DNA of 64,000 nucleotides from Rhytidiadelphus loreus (Eukaryota; Streptophyta; Bryopsida; Hypnales; Hylocomiaceae), in contig OX344761.1 of the NCBI GenBank assembly GCA_947034895.1, positions 89,417,447 through 89,481,446 of the forward strand, in the 5' to 3' direction. Position numbers and translations under genes: made by a program. The first letter of the stretch is position 1. Every line of letters begins with the position of its first letter. The notes under the pieces are model-generated. The model did no database searches and was not told the origin of the DNA. It worked only from the letters and a program-made list of their open reading frames with translations. Of this stretch, positions 33,268-46,380 are shown one piece after another.

Positions 33268-34800
33268 GAGTTAGCACAACCTTCCGCGAGGGGCTGCCTC
33301 GACCCCGTGAGGGGCTGTCGCATGGCAGCGCATTCCCCCCCGCGAGAGGCTACCCCAAGGCAGTACAGACACCCCGCGAGGGGTTGCCGTGGGGCAGCAC
33401 AGATCCCACCAGGGGCTGCCCCGGGGTAGCAAAGATCCCACCACGGGCTGCCTTTAAATAGAAATAACCCCGCGGCAGCACGTTCCCCGTGGGGTGCTTC
33501 CCCAAGGCACCACAGTCCCCGCGAGGGGCTATCGCGGGGCAGCACCGTCCCTGCAAGGGTCTGCCTTGGGTCAGCACAGACCCCGCGCGGCGCTGCCCCT
33601 GGGCAGCACAAGTCCCCGTGAGGTGCTGTCCCAAGCCAGCACAGGTCCTGCGAGGGGCTTCCGCGGGGCAGTGCCGTCCCTACGTGGGGTTGCCCCAGGG
33701 CAGCATAGACACCCCGCGTGGCGCTGCCACAGGGCAGCACCGTCCCCGCGAGGCGCTGTCCCAAGCCAACACAAGTCCCGCGAGGGGCTGCCACGAGGCA
33801 GCGCCATCCCTGCGAGGGGCTGCCCTAGGGCAACACAGACCCCGCACGCCGCTGCCGCAGGGCAGCACCGTCCCCGTGAGGCGCTGTCCCAAGCCAGCAC
33901 AGGTCTCGCGAGGGGCTGCCCTAGGGCAACACAGACCTCGCGCGGCGCTGCCGCAGGGCAGCACCGTCCCCGCGAGGGGCTGGCCCAAAGCAGCACAAAC
34001 CCCGCAAGGCATTGCCCCAAGGCAGCACAGACCCCTCGAGGCGCTGCTCCAAAGCACCAAAAACCTCGCGAGGCACTACCTGAAGCCGGCACAGACCCCG
34101 CGAGGCACTGGCTCAAAGCAGTACAGACCCCGCGAGGCGTTGCCCGAGAGCAGCACAGACCCCGCGAGGGGATGACTTGGGCAGTGCCGTCCCTGCGAGG
34201 CACTGCCCCAAAGCAGCACAGACCCCGCGAGGGGATGCCTTGGGCAGTGCTGTCCCTGCGAGGCACTGCCCCAAAGCAGCACAGACCCCGCGAGGGACTG
34301 CAGTGGGCAGCGCCGTCCCCGCAAGGCGCTGCCCAAAGGCAGCACAGAACCGCGAGGGGCTGCCTCGGGGCAGCGCCGTCCCCGCGAGGTGCTGCCCATG
34401 GAAGGCAGCCCAGACCCCGCGGGGGCTGCCCCAAGGTAGCACAGACCTCGCGAGGGACTGCAGTGGGGGCAGCGTCACCCTGCGAGGGGTGGCCGCGGGG
34501 CAGCGCCGCCCCCTCGACGTGGTGCCCAAAGGCAGCACTGCCTCGGGAGGGGCTGCTGCTGGGCAGCGCAAACTCGCAGAGGGCTGCCCCAAGGCACCAC
34601 AAACCTGCGAGGTTGCACTACGGGGCAGCCAACCCCGCGAGGGGTGCCTGGGGGTAGCAGAATCCCTAGGAGGGGCTGCGCAACCTCCCTGGGAATAACT
34701 GCCGCGGACAGCACCAACCCCTGGCTGTGCTGCCGTAGGGCTGTACAAACCCCGCGAGGGGATACTACGCCACAGCACACTCCCTGCTGAGCGGGGTAAC
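33268..34800. repeat. GC-rich 32-33-bp minisatellite, about 45 degenerate units
   Basis: Units of the type CCCCGCGAGGGGCTGCC, then GGGCAGCAC, repeat with spacing 32-33 bp (anchors at 33,521, 33,553, 33,585, 33,618 and 33,650). The period is close to a multiple of three and the sequence has few stops. Long frames of 343-387 codons therefore open on both strands with an 11-residue repeat. These are by-products rather than genes. Each unit contains complementary CCCCGCGAGGGG-like arms. Confidence 0.85.
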
Positions 34801-36009
34801 TGTGGGCAGCTTAGAGCCTCGAATAGAACTGCGGGGGGGGGAGCAAAGACCCTTGGCAATGCTGTTTTAGGTCAGCATATATTCCTGAGCCCGGTTGGAG
34901 TGTGTGGATGGGGGTGGAGAGTGGGAGTGGAAACATAGGAAGGGGTTAATCTGGGGTTATCTAAACCCTCAACCGCCCCGATGAGGCAGCATAGACATTG
35001 TGGAGCTACATCGGAGCAACCCAGGAACACCGATATTAGGAAGGGAATAAGATGGACCTGTGAAACGAGAAGTGGATAACCACACACATGACCGAAGAGA
35101 TAAGGGTTTGCATGATAGTTGGATCATTCTAGAGTACTCCAATAATGGAATAATGCTAAAACTATAGCGTAGGCTAGTGTGCATGATTACACGTTTACTA
35201 CTTATAAAAAAGATCGGAATATCATGAATATCTGAATATGATATTCATAAAGCACAATATGCTTTTAGAAGATAAATAATTACGATAGTAATACTATTTG
35301 TCATCGTGTAGTCGATGAGTTCACATTGAAGGGCAAGATCTTACTAGTGAAGAAAATCAAGTATAACCTTGGAAATTGTTGTTTGGGGTAGACTATGTTC
35401 AGGGAATGATCACCTCTCGGGACCGAGACCAGTGTTTCAACTGCATTCGTCCTGCACAGTCTAATCAACCATTAATTAATGGGTATAGAAATTAGAAAAC
35501 CAGAAATTGACAAAACGGTTCATAGACTATGGTCGGCAAATTCTGAACCCCGCGAAGGACTCAAGTATCATCTGAAATTTCAGAATCTGCCATAAGCCCA
35601 TAACCCCCCCTATTCCACAAATGAAAGAAGCCAAAGATTACTAGAGTTTGTCAAATTAATGAAGAATGCATCAGTGAATCAGTGATATTCAAAGAGACTG
35701 CAAAAGTGACATTGACAATTTCAAATTTTAATTAGGGTTGTATCTCATTGAATTGCTTTGTTACATAACGTAATGAACAAGTTGGAGATAATAAGTGAAA
35801 ACCGAGATATAGGTCGTAGAGTGTATGGTAAGGCGGATAACCGGGTAAATAATAATTAGAGCTTGAACCACAAAGATGTAATGCCTGTTCAATCATGCAA
35901 CTACAGAGTACCCTTGAAGTGAACCTGTAGATAATACAGATTTAATACATGGAAATAGTAAAATGCATCACCAAAATAAAAACGGTAATGTGAAGTAATG
36001 ACTTCAACA
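34801..36009. other. Intergenic DNA, no gene seen
   Basis: AT-rich without repeats or long frames. It lies between the GC-rich minisatellite and the 3' end of the minus-strand methyltransferase-like gene, so it probably holds that gene's 3' UTR and terminator. Confidence 0.5.
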
Positions 36010-39000
36010 TTAGTCAGATGATAAGGAACTTCCCTCATTGTCTGATGTGTCCATATCTGACTCATCAGCGGAGTCATCAATAAATTGAAGAACACGAGGA
36101 TCAACAAGATTAGCCCTATAACTAGGCCTAGGGTTTAGGGCAACATAATCCCTAGAAAGAGTTTCCGCGTATTTTGGAAGTAGAAACGGTTTTGGTGGAC
36201 TGGGAAAAAACGCAGGGTTTCCAAAGAATGGAATGTGTGAGCCGGGTCTCACTTTTGCCGCTTGCCTATGCAATCAAGTAAACCATAGATTAGATGAAGG
36301 GTAAATGATATCCAAAGAAATATGTCAATGAGGAAGTTGAATTGGTGTGACTTACTTACTGAAAAATGAAGTTTTCACAATCTGCTGTGTTGGCACTTCT
36401 TCCTCATCCAAATCAATTGCAGCATCAACGCCGAGTGTGACTGTGGTCGGAAGAAACGGAACTTGACGAATGACTGGTTTGATGAGGGCCTCAAAGATAG
36501 CCTCATCTTCCTCGAAGGCTAGAACATGACGTCCAATGGCTCGGCATGCTAAAATGCTAGTACCTACATATCCGTCACAATCATGAGATGTCATCCGAAT
36601 GATAGAAACTGAAGGTGATTGCAGAATGAATTCAGTACTCATGAAGATGTACCTGTAGCTGCCGTACAATCGACGACAACGGAGCCAGGTTCGCAACATC
36701 CTTCCACAAGCATCGCCATGAAACCCGACGCCTTCTCTCTAGGACCGCACCATGGTTTGTCACCATTCATGGTGACCTCTTCGGCAAAGCATAGGTTCCT
36801 AAGACAGTCATCCTTGCCTACGGTGACGCCAACCTTCGCATGAGAAGGAACATGCTGGAATGGGAAGTCGTCCTCCGTTTTTGGTCCAGACTTCTTGACC
36901 ACAAGAGAGATTGAAAACCTTTGGGTCTGGAACAAGAAATGATCATTGATTAGTCAATGGTTAAGGTGAATCTCAAGAAAAGACAAAAAAGAATATGAAA
37001 TGGCTATTTCCGTCTTCTTGGGATCAATTGCCGATGTCAAGTGAAGATGGTTCATACCCCACCAATCCACGAGAATCTTAAATCCATATTCCTTGCAGCA
37101 TCCTAGAAGCTGGCTCATGTGTGCCTTCGAGGAGGACGGGTACATCACAATAAGTGCTCCATTGTCGTGTAAATAACCAGCTGCAAAGTCGAAGACTGGA
37201 ATCAACCAGTCATCTGAGAAGTGGTTCCATGTCGGAATAGGTGCAGGAAGAGTAGATATGGTAGGCACATGGAGTCCTTCTGGAACATCAACAAGAATCA
37301 AGTCCACCGCAGACTCTGTAGTCAGGACTCCGTCAAAATAGCGTTGCTTGTCACCAGCATGCTGCATTAAAACATTCAAAGGAGAATAAGAATTACGAAA
37401 ATTTCATAAAAGGATACAAAGGGAGATTAAAATAATTGAACAACTAATGAACAAAACAAGTAATGAAATAGATATGTAGCATATTCATGTTCCATGAAGG
37501 ATTGAATTCAATAGAAAATAAGGCACACAACCAAAATACCATGGATAAGAAGCCTTCGACGGCTTCAAGGGCCTTCTTGTCACGAGTCAGACCCTGCAAC
37601 GAAATATTCAGAATGCATTCGTCAATAGTAGGGTCAGAATCCAAGTGATGAACAGGTGGCGTGAGACCATGAACCAGGCGATCCTGAGTCAACGAGAAGC
37701 TGGAAGACGTGTCCTTCACGTCTGCGGCACTAGTTGCTGGCTCCTGCAAGGGAGTCTCGGCCTTCCTCTTCTTGCCTTTCTTTTTTGCCTTCTCTTGTTC
37801 CTTCTCGGCCTTTGCAGCCAGTCTCTTCAGTTTTATGTCCTCCGTCTTCTTCTTTGCCTCCTCCAGCCTCTCCACCTTCTTCTTGTCAAACGCATCCCGT
37901 TTAGCAATGGCTTTGGATCGGGCTTCTGGATCAAGTCCAGCGAACTCATCGAATTCAGGCTCCACAACCGGTGTTTCCTTCAATGTCTTGAACAAAGGTG
38001 CCTCTTCTGGTGGAATGGATCCCAAGTTGCACTCGATGTACCAGGGATAGGCTTGAAGATGTGGAGTGGTCCAATTTCGAAGCTGCCATGCTGAGAACAT
38101 GCAATCATCCTTTGATCTATCCAGCCAAGTTGTCAGGAATGGTGGCAAGTCAACCTTGGCTATGGCCTTCTTAGCATACAACTCGAACTTGAAATACCTG
38201 TACAATAGAAAAGGAAGATGACAATGATGGAACATGTCAGTTACAAATGCTTGCTTGGATTAATCACACCAATTTGTAGACATCTCATCGAATTTAGTGA
38301 AGCATACAAAGCACGTACTGTGAAGCTTAATTAAATGAACTAAGAACGAGGAACAAAATGAGAGTATAAAGAATGAAATCCAGTTTTAGCAAACAGACCA
38401 TGTTGCAAGACTGAAGCCCTAATTTAAGTAGTCTCGGCACCAGGACTACCATCCCAAGGACCCTAAGCATGCACATACGAGGAGAATCGGTAAAACTAAT
38501 ACATGAAAAAAGGATTGCAAAATACCTATAGATGACATGATGAACCGCAAGCATTACCCCTTTGTAGTCTTTGAAGTTGTCTGATTTCTTGTAAGCGTCT
38601 CCTCCCCTAAACATACCCGTGTAGGCAATATCCCATACCTTCATTCTCCACCCCTCAATATATTCCTTCAGTGTTTCCGGCTCACTTGGAACGGACATGT
38701 TCACAGGAACATTATCTGCCTGCATTACAGAGTCGAACAATTCGGAAGCCGCCTCTTCCAACTACCACACACAATATCACGGAAGTTAGATTTACAATCT
38801 AAATTTGTGTAAGAGGAAAATGACTTAAGCAAATAGTGATGGAAAATAGAAAAAAAAATTCATAGAATGCATACCCCCGAGTACCAGCACGCCCTAGCCA
38901 GAAACAATGCCAATTTCTCCTCGTTAATGGGACGAGGTAGAAATCGACGTGCCTCTCTAGTTCGTCCGGATGCATTCATCCACTTTAGCCATTTCACTTT

Positions 39001-40998
39001 GGACTCCATAGTAGCATTTGCAGTGGCCATCATTTGTAGCTTCTCCAGAGTTAATTCTGGAACTGAAAATAGATTCCAGTGTCGCTCGATCTGCATGAAT
39101 AGGGGAAGAAGTGATTAATCACCGTATATCACTCAGAGTATTAGCAAGTAAACAATGAAGTACGGAATACAGCATACCTCCAAAAGCCAATCAGGTCCTA
39201 GTGCGGGATTGGCGACTGCCACTATCTTTGATAATTTCTTCTGGTACTTCTCATTTGAGTCTTTGATGGAGACCCTCATAGCCGTGGAAACTCCGTCTGG
39301 CGTCACCTCCTCGGCTAAAATGTCCTCCTTATATTTACAAATGGCCACCTCCGCCGCCGTAGAAATCTCTTGCTGAGACAATGCATATCATCCATGAACA
39401 ATGAGAAAGAAAATCAAATACACTGCCTTGGTACGTGAATCTAGTAGTCACAATTGCTCACCTTGAAGATGAATGAAGTGAAGACCTCTAATGGCACCGT
39501 ATACCATTTCGATCGAGTATTGTTCTGACAGATCTTGAACTCTTCGGGGGATAGCAACTCAGTGAACTTGTCGAGTTCCATAGTCCCGTATTTCTGGACT
39601 CGAAAAAGGGTGTGCATGAGATTGGTCTTGACATGATAGCTCTCTGTATGCCTGGATCTCAGAAGACAACACAATTAGCTTCGGAAAATAATAAATTGAT
39701 ATATTGGAGTTTAAAATCAAAACATAATTGTGATATAAATGCAAAACGGCAAGCTCACTTGTTGATGTCGTGTATAGCTTGCATGGCAACCCCAATACGT
39801 CCTCGTGTATCCAATACGATAGAGTCGACGTTAATGTGCCAACTCCTGTCCGTGGCATGTAGCCGAGTAATGTGGTTCATCCATGCAATTCTCCGGTGGT
39901 TTCCATCACAAATGAAAAACTTCTGATCCACTAAATGTTTGAGCACAGGATCAGACCTCAAGAAGTTGTTGAATTCATCATTGACGGAATTCCACAGCAC
40001 TCCCCATTCAATCTTCTCTGCATCAGAGAACACCTCACCGTCCCCATCTTCATTTGAGATGGAAACATAAAACACTCGGGCGCCTTCTTCGTAGCCCCCC
40101 GTGAACTGATGCTCCAACAATGTCAAGTCGCATGCCAGAGTTGGACGCACAATTGGCATAGGCACCAGCCTGCACAATGGGATCTTCATTCGTGATGCCT
40201 CCGTGGATGTCAATCTCAAACCGTGAAGAATTGAAACAGTATCCAGTTTTTGGGACTTCCTAATGTCATCCTCCATCGCATCCTTCCCCACTCCAGGAAT
40301 ATCCATGTCATCATCTTCTGATTCAGAAATAATTTCGGGATTTTTCTCATCCTCCAACATTGCAGAACTATTGACAGCGGGGGGCTTCAACATTGTCTTC
40401 GACCTCATGCTCTCCTGCAACACGGTAGGAATGTCATACATGATTATTATAGTGTAACGAGTACGTGCAAGTACAAGTGTCATTTCACACTTCCTCATGA
40501 AGTTGTGCAAATATGTCTCAACAAAATAAAAACATTTATATCAGATCTTCATTCAAATGCCACAGTCGCATTTGACGTTCAATGGTCTATAATGTCCACA
40601 ACACCAGATCAAGATATTGGCATCCGTGTCAACTGCGGATGTCACCTCTAATTCTGTGTGATCACATGTACAATACTCAATAGTCTCATGAGTTACAGAA
40701 TTTGAATCACTATCAATTGTTGATCCAATAGATGAACTCTTGGACCTAGCTCCATCCACACGCCGCACAATGCCTCTACCACCCCCTTGAAATCATATTC
40801 CATACTGCCTCGCAGAACTTACTAGTGGTTGTGATGGAATCTGCACTTGGTCACCCGCCTCCGTCGCCGTGTTCTGAAGGAGCTCGACATTCAACTCTAG
40901 TGGCTCCAGCTGGGCATCCACCTCCACTAGATCCACCTCGCCCTCCACCACCAGTTCTTGAATATGAGTATCTTCATGCGTGGGAATTTCCATGGGAA
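36010..40998 (-). CDS. ParB-like plus beta-class methyltransferase-like protein
   Basis: Exons on the minus strand, 5' to 3': 40998-40823, 40414-39759, 39651-39462, 39372-39178, 39090-38875, 38761-38526, 38197-37540, 37361-37011, 36926-36653, 36563-36356, 36265-36010. Phases agree at every junction, and all sites are GT-AG except the donor at 37010 (GA). The exon ending at 39759 has a ParB/Srx-like region with CDGNHRRIAW. A middle region and a Lys/Glu-rich coiled segment follow. Then comes a beta-order methyltransferase fold: motif IV-like LILVDVPEGL, a strand with GALIVMYPSSS, and motif I VVDCTAATGTS followed by ACRAIGRHVLAFEEDEA, the SAM-binding end. DPPY reads DVPE, so catalysis is uncertain. 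The tail is acidic. The 5' end is broken by the hAT-like insertion. Confidence 0.7.
40553..40768 (-). other. Possible extra exon, Cys-rich
   Basis: Within the first intron of the methyltransferase-like gene, a minus-strand frame encodes a peptide with CTCDH and WCCGHYRPLNVKCDCG, suggesting a small metal-binding segment. I could not place splice sites in the right phase, and the flanking exons join without it. It may be an alternative exon or chance. Confidence 0.25.
40991..40998. repeat. Left 8-bp target duplication of the hAT-like element
   Basis: CATGGGAA lies directly beside CAGGGTTGCC. The identical octamer flanks the right terminus. Confidence 0.8.
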
Positions 40999-41285
40999 CA
41001 GGGTTGCCAGGACGTCCGGACGTGAGGACGTACATCTGGACGTCCAGCGTCCGCGTCCGGACCCCCCTGGATGTCCAGTTTCATTTACAGTCCCAAAATA
41101 TAGTGCATCTCCAATGTCCGCCCGGCCCGGTATGTCCGCCTGTTCGCAGCGTCCGATTAGACAGGGCGTCCGATTCCGACGGCCCGTCTGATCCGATGGT
41201 CTAACAATCCCGCTCGTCCGTAGTGTCGGATCCAAAAGGCCCGTCCGCACTGTCATCCACTGTCGTCTAACGCCCCCGTCGACTT

Positions 41286-41590
41286 TTCTATGCCTCATAA
41301 TATATCATTGGATAGATATTCTTGAGAGCTTTCCAATGGTATATAATGCATCAAATTCAGACAAGAACTCCAACTATGGGACTTCTCCAAAGATTGAAGT
41401 CTGCCTAGTCATCTGATCGGACGCCCCGTTCAATTGGACAGGCCGTCGGAATAGGACGCCCTGTCTTATCATTTTGTGTGCCTTATAATATATCACTGGA
41501 AAGGTATTGTTGAGAGCTTTTCAATGGTATATTATACGTTTGATTTGAACAAAGACTCCAAGTGTGGGACTTCTTCAAAAGATTAGGTGC
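41286..41590. repeat. Two diverged direct repeats inside the hAT-like element
   Basis: A block from ATATATCATTGGA through GACTTCTCCAAAGATT at about 41,295-41,396 recurs as a diverged copy at about 41,483-41,585. No coding potential. Confidence 0.6.
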
Positions 41591-42729
41591 TAGATATTAC
41601 TTTGTAATCTTCAACACTCTTAGATCCCTTATCTTCACACAAAAAGATCAAGTTGGTCATTATTTAGTTCACTACTAAACATTAGAGACCATATTTTCAC
41701 CAAAACTGCTCCAAAAGTGCCCTTACATTTACAAGCACCAAATTTTAGATGAATAACAATTTTAGACACATAAAACCGTAGGACCTTGTAGTAAAATAGT
41801 TTGAAAAGTTGTGAATTTTTTTTTAGAATTTTCCATCATGTAGTTTGTGATATATTAACATTTGAAGTGACAAAACCCTTTTTTTGGCCTTGTAAAACAT
41901 ATGGGTAGCTGCACTTCACAAGGTTACATTTGTATAAAAAATATCCAAAATTGTGGTTATTCTTTGGATTCATTCCGCAAGTCAAGTTGGCTAGGTGCTT
42001 GAAAAATTTTAGATCATTTGGAATTGTACAATATATAGGAAAAGAATAATAAGTAGGAAGCAGTAGAGAATGATTAAAAATACTAAATTGTTAACAATTT
42101 ATTTATAGAATTGAAAAATGCCAATCCCAATGTTTGTAATGTTTTAATAAACAATATACACCTAATGTTTGGGTTTTTTTTCAAGAATATTTAAAATTGA
42201 GTTAAATAAAAGACTTCAAAGTTTATTTTAGAGTAGAGATTCTATATCTAACCACAAACTAATCTAAACTAAAATTCCTCATAACTTTCATCTCATTAAT
42301 AAAAATGGAATGATACAAAGCAGTAGAAAATGATTCAAAGCTTAATATATATATAAAAATCTAGAGAACCAATTTCAAATTTTTATTTCTTTTAAAGTGA
42401 TCTTCAAAGAATTTTTTTTCTGCTCGCGTTGCCCGCCGAACACTGAAAATTACATATCATGCAATAACTTTAAAACCATTTAGTCAAAAGTTATGAAAAT
42501 TGTTGGGCCTTAAAGCTACTCCTTGGCCACACATTGTGTGAAATTTCCAAAGAGAAAAAATAAAAATTTTGTCTATAATGAGCTGCCTAAAATTGTAATG
42601 TTGCCAAAAAACATTGTTTGGATGTTTAGGAGTTAATCGTGAGATTTGCTTGCAATTGTATTGTTAGAACCTTAATACACTTGATTAGTTTTATTAAGAA
42701 TATGATCAATTGACCATAGACACTTCCGA

Positions 42730-43680
42730 CGGCCACTTCCGACGGCCCACTTCCGACGGCCTACTTCGGACGCCTAGATTTTTCCACATTTCCTAACACC
42801 CCCTCAGAAACTTGGTCATAACTTCTTGGTGGAAGGTCCAAACTTGAAACGGATTGCTGGAGATGAAACCTTGCTTGATTTCCAAACTTTTTTTAGTTCA
42901 AAGTTTTTCAAAAAAAATGTATTCTACTATGCGGAAATGAGGTCTGAACATTGACTTTTCTTACATTTTATTTCGGATGGCTAGTTTGAATTTGGAAGGA
43001 GGGAAGGCTAGTTGCCTGGATCCACTTCGATTCTTCTGACGCCAAACTTCCGACGGCCACTTCCGATGGCTACTTCGGACGCCTAATTTTTTTTTTAAAT
43101 TTCCTAACACCCCCTTAGAAACTTGTCCATAACTTCTTAATGGAAGGTCCAAACTTGAAACGGATTGTTGGAGATGAAACCTTGCTTGATTTCCAAACTT
43201 TTTCTAGTTCAAAGTTTCTCAAAAAAATGTATTCTACTATGCGGAAATGAGGTCTGAACATTGACTTTTCTTACATTTTATTTCGGATGGCTAGTTTGAA
43301 TTTGGAAGGAGGGAAGGCTAGTTGCCTGGATCCACTTCGATTCTTCTGACGCCAAACTTCGGACGGTCCATTTCCGACGGCCACTTCGGACGCCTAATTT
43401 TTTTTCAAATTTCCTAACACCCCCTCAGAAACTTGTCCATAACTTTTTGGTGGAAGGTCCAAACTTGAAACCGATTGTTGGAGATGAAACCTTGCTTGAT
43501 TTCCAAACTTTTTTTAGTTCAAAGTTTTTCAAAAAAATGTATTCTACTATGCGGAAATGAGGTCTGAACATTGACTTTTCTTACATTTTATTTCGGACGG
43601 CTAGTCCGAATTTGGACAACTGGTCTCAGTTGGCCACTTCGGACGGCCCACTTCGGACGGCAAATTTCGGACGCCCATTT
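42730..43680. repeat. Left subterminal repeats, three units of about 310 bp
   Basis: Three tandem blocks each contain CTTCGGACGCCTA, CCTAACACCCCCT, GGTCCAAACTTGAAAC and GAGGTCTGAACATTGAC. They are near-identical to each other and inverted relative to the three blocks at 45,380-46,380. Confidence 0.75.
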
Positions 43681-43942
43681 TTGTCTTATTTTTAAACAGT
43701 TGTCCACCTTGTGTAACTGTTGACTGCTAGTCGAGTTGTTCGACAGTTGACTGTTGGCTTGTTTGACAGTTGACTCCTGACTTGTTTACACAGCTGTCCA
43801 CTTGTACAGAAATAGTGTATTCTAAGAAGTACAAATTTGCTTTCTAAGATTGCTATTTAATGCTATAAGCATCCTATGTAGTAAGAATGTTTTTAAAGAA
43901 AAGGTAATTGAAGTTATTCTTTCTTACATTTAAATATGCATT

Positions 43943-43969
43943 CTAAACCCTAAACCCTAAACCCTAAAC
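43943..43969. repeat. Interstitial telomere-like CCCTAAA repeat
   Basis: Three consecutive AAACCCT heptamers lie in the interior of the hAT-like element. The repeat is too short for a telomere. It is the plant-type telomere unit and supports a streptophyte origin. Confidence 0.7.
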
Positions 43970-45379
43970 TTTCAATTTTACATTAGTTACCAAAAACATT
44001 GGTGTAATGTGTGGAATATTTTTTATTTCTTTATTTTTTTAAGATGTGATTATCATGATGTACAACATATGTTCTTGTATAGACCTCATAGATTTATTTA
44101 TATATGTTTTCAATGTATTTTTAGTTTTTCTACATCAATTATGAATTTATGATGTGCCACTTTACAAATGTGGAACATACAATTATAACTTGAAGTGTTC
44201 TTTAAGTTTTGTTGTAAAATGCATTAATAGTTTGAAACAACAAAATATACATAATACAAGCAATTGTATTATTTTGTTATTGTATTAGAGGATGTTACAA
44301 AAAATGCTTTAAGCAATTTAATGTAATTTAATGTAATTTAATTTAGTTCAAGATTAAATATTGCATTTATACAAAAAAATTGTAATTGAAGTTATTTTGA
44401 TATTTTCCTACACCCTCATACTTATATTTACATCTTAAAATGTAAATTGTCAACAATATATCCCATACAAAAAATATTGGTGCTTATATAGTGAAAAATA
44501 TGATTGACTTTCAAATATGATGACCCCTCATGTATCACAATTATGGTTTTATGAACCTTATTTATGTATGTTTGTAACGTATTTCTACATCAAAAATGAT
44601 ATTTTTCAATTCATCTTGTTGTAAATGTGAAACATGCAATATTGCAATTGTGATTTAATAACTTGTATAATTTGTATATTGTTTGGGACATCTTTAAAAT
44701 GTTTGGATTCATTTTTATATATTTTGTGTTCTTCATCACACTAGGTTGAACCTATTATTTTTTAAATTGCTAAAAATACAAATTTAAAAAAAACTCTTCA
44801 AACACAATTTATTTGTATAAAGTAAAGACTAGGATTGTTTAAGAATTTTTTTTTTTTTTTTCTATTTCTACTATTTCTTTCATTGGAAAAACATTGTATG
44901 TGCTCCTTTTTTCTAGTAGACCACATTTTCTAAATAATTTTTGTAAATATTTCTCACATTCAAATTTTCAAAATCAAATAATGCAACAAGTATGTAAAAT
45001 TTCAATTCTACAGATCCTAGTTTGTAAAATATTGAGATTTGTTTCACCCTATCGAGAATTTTCCATTGAAAATTTGAAGAGGACTCATTGTGTCCACTTT
45101 GTACTTGAGGGATTAATGATTACAAGTAGGTTTCATCTCCAAAAATAAATTTTTCTAAAACTTCCCAAACAAATTTCAATACTACTATCAATATCAATTA
45201 ACAAGTCCCCCAAAATTAGTTTAAATAGAATTATTAATGTATGCTACAAACTTATAGCCACAAAATTGTAGTAACAATAAGAAATAATGCATGTACAAAT
45301 GATTTTATAGCAAATTACGTAATCTAAACCTTAGAGATTACAATATCGATTGAATTAAAAGAAAAGAACAAACTCTAAA

Positions 45380-46380
45380 TGGGACCAACCTTCCGAATTC
45401 AGACGAACCGTCCGAAATATAATGTAAGAAAAGTAGATGTTCAGACTTCATTTCAGCAAAGTAGAATACCTTTTCTAAATTACTTTGAACTAGAAAAAGT
45501 TTGGAAATCAAGCAAGGTTTCAAGAAAAAGCAAGGAAATCAAGCAAGGTTCCAAAAATCCAATTGAAGTTTGGACCTTCTACCTAAAAGTCATGATTTCC
45601 ACATAGTAGAATACCTTTTTTGGAAAACCTTTGAACTAGAAAAAGTTTGGAAATCAAGTAAGGTTTCATCTTCAACAATCCGTTTCAAGCTTGGACCTTC
45701 CACCTAAGAGTTATAGACAAGTTTTTGAGGGGGTGTTAGGAAATTTGAAAAAAATTAGGCGTCCGAAGTGGCCGTCCGAAGTTTGGCGTTAGAAGTGTCC
45801 AAGTGGAACCAGGCAACCAGCCTTCCCCCCTTCCAAATTCAAACTAGCCATCCGAAATAAAATGTAAGAAAAGTCAATGTTCAGACCTCATTTCCGCATA
45901 GTATAATACATTTTTTTTGAAAACCTTTGAACTAGAAAAAGTTTGGAAATCAAGTAAGGTTTCATCTCCAACAATCTTTTTCAAGTTTGGACCTTCCACC
46001 AAAAAGTTATGGACAAGTTTCTGAGGGGGTGTTAGAAAATTTGAAAAAAAATTAGGCGTCCGAAGTGGCCGTCGGAAATGGGCCGTCGGAAGTTTGGCGT
46101 CGGAAGAATCCAAGTGGAACCAGGCAACCAGCCTTCCCCCCTTCCAAATTCAAACTAGCCATCCGAAATATATTGTAAGAAAAGTCAATGTTCAGACCTC
46201 ATTTTCGCATTGTATAATACATTTTTTTGAAAAGCTTTGAACAAGAAAAAGTTTGTAAATCCAGCAAGGTTTCATCTCCAACAATCCGTTTCAAGTTTGG
46301 ACCTTCCATCAAAAAGTTATGGACAAGTTTCTGAGGGGGTGTTAGAAAATTTGAAAAAAAATTAGGCGTCCGAATTCGGA
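45380..46380. repeat. Right subterminal repeats, inverted relative to the left set
   Basis: Three blocks contain CAAGTTTGGACCTTCCACC, GAGGGGGTGTTAG and TTAGGCGTCCGAAGTGG, the reverse complements of the left set. The first is partly rearranged, with a small duplication near 45,500-45,560. Confidence 0.75.

Noticed and set aside
33494..34657. 387-codon plus-strand and 343-codon minus-strand frames as genes
   Set aside because: They are translations of the 32-33-bp minisatellite, open on both strands because of base composition and period.
43943..43969. True telomere end
   Set aside because: Only three units lie inside a bounded transposon.
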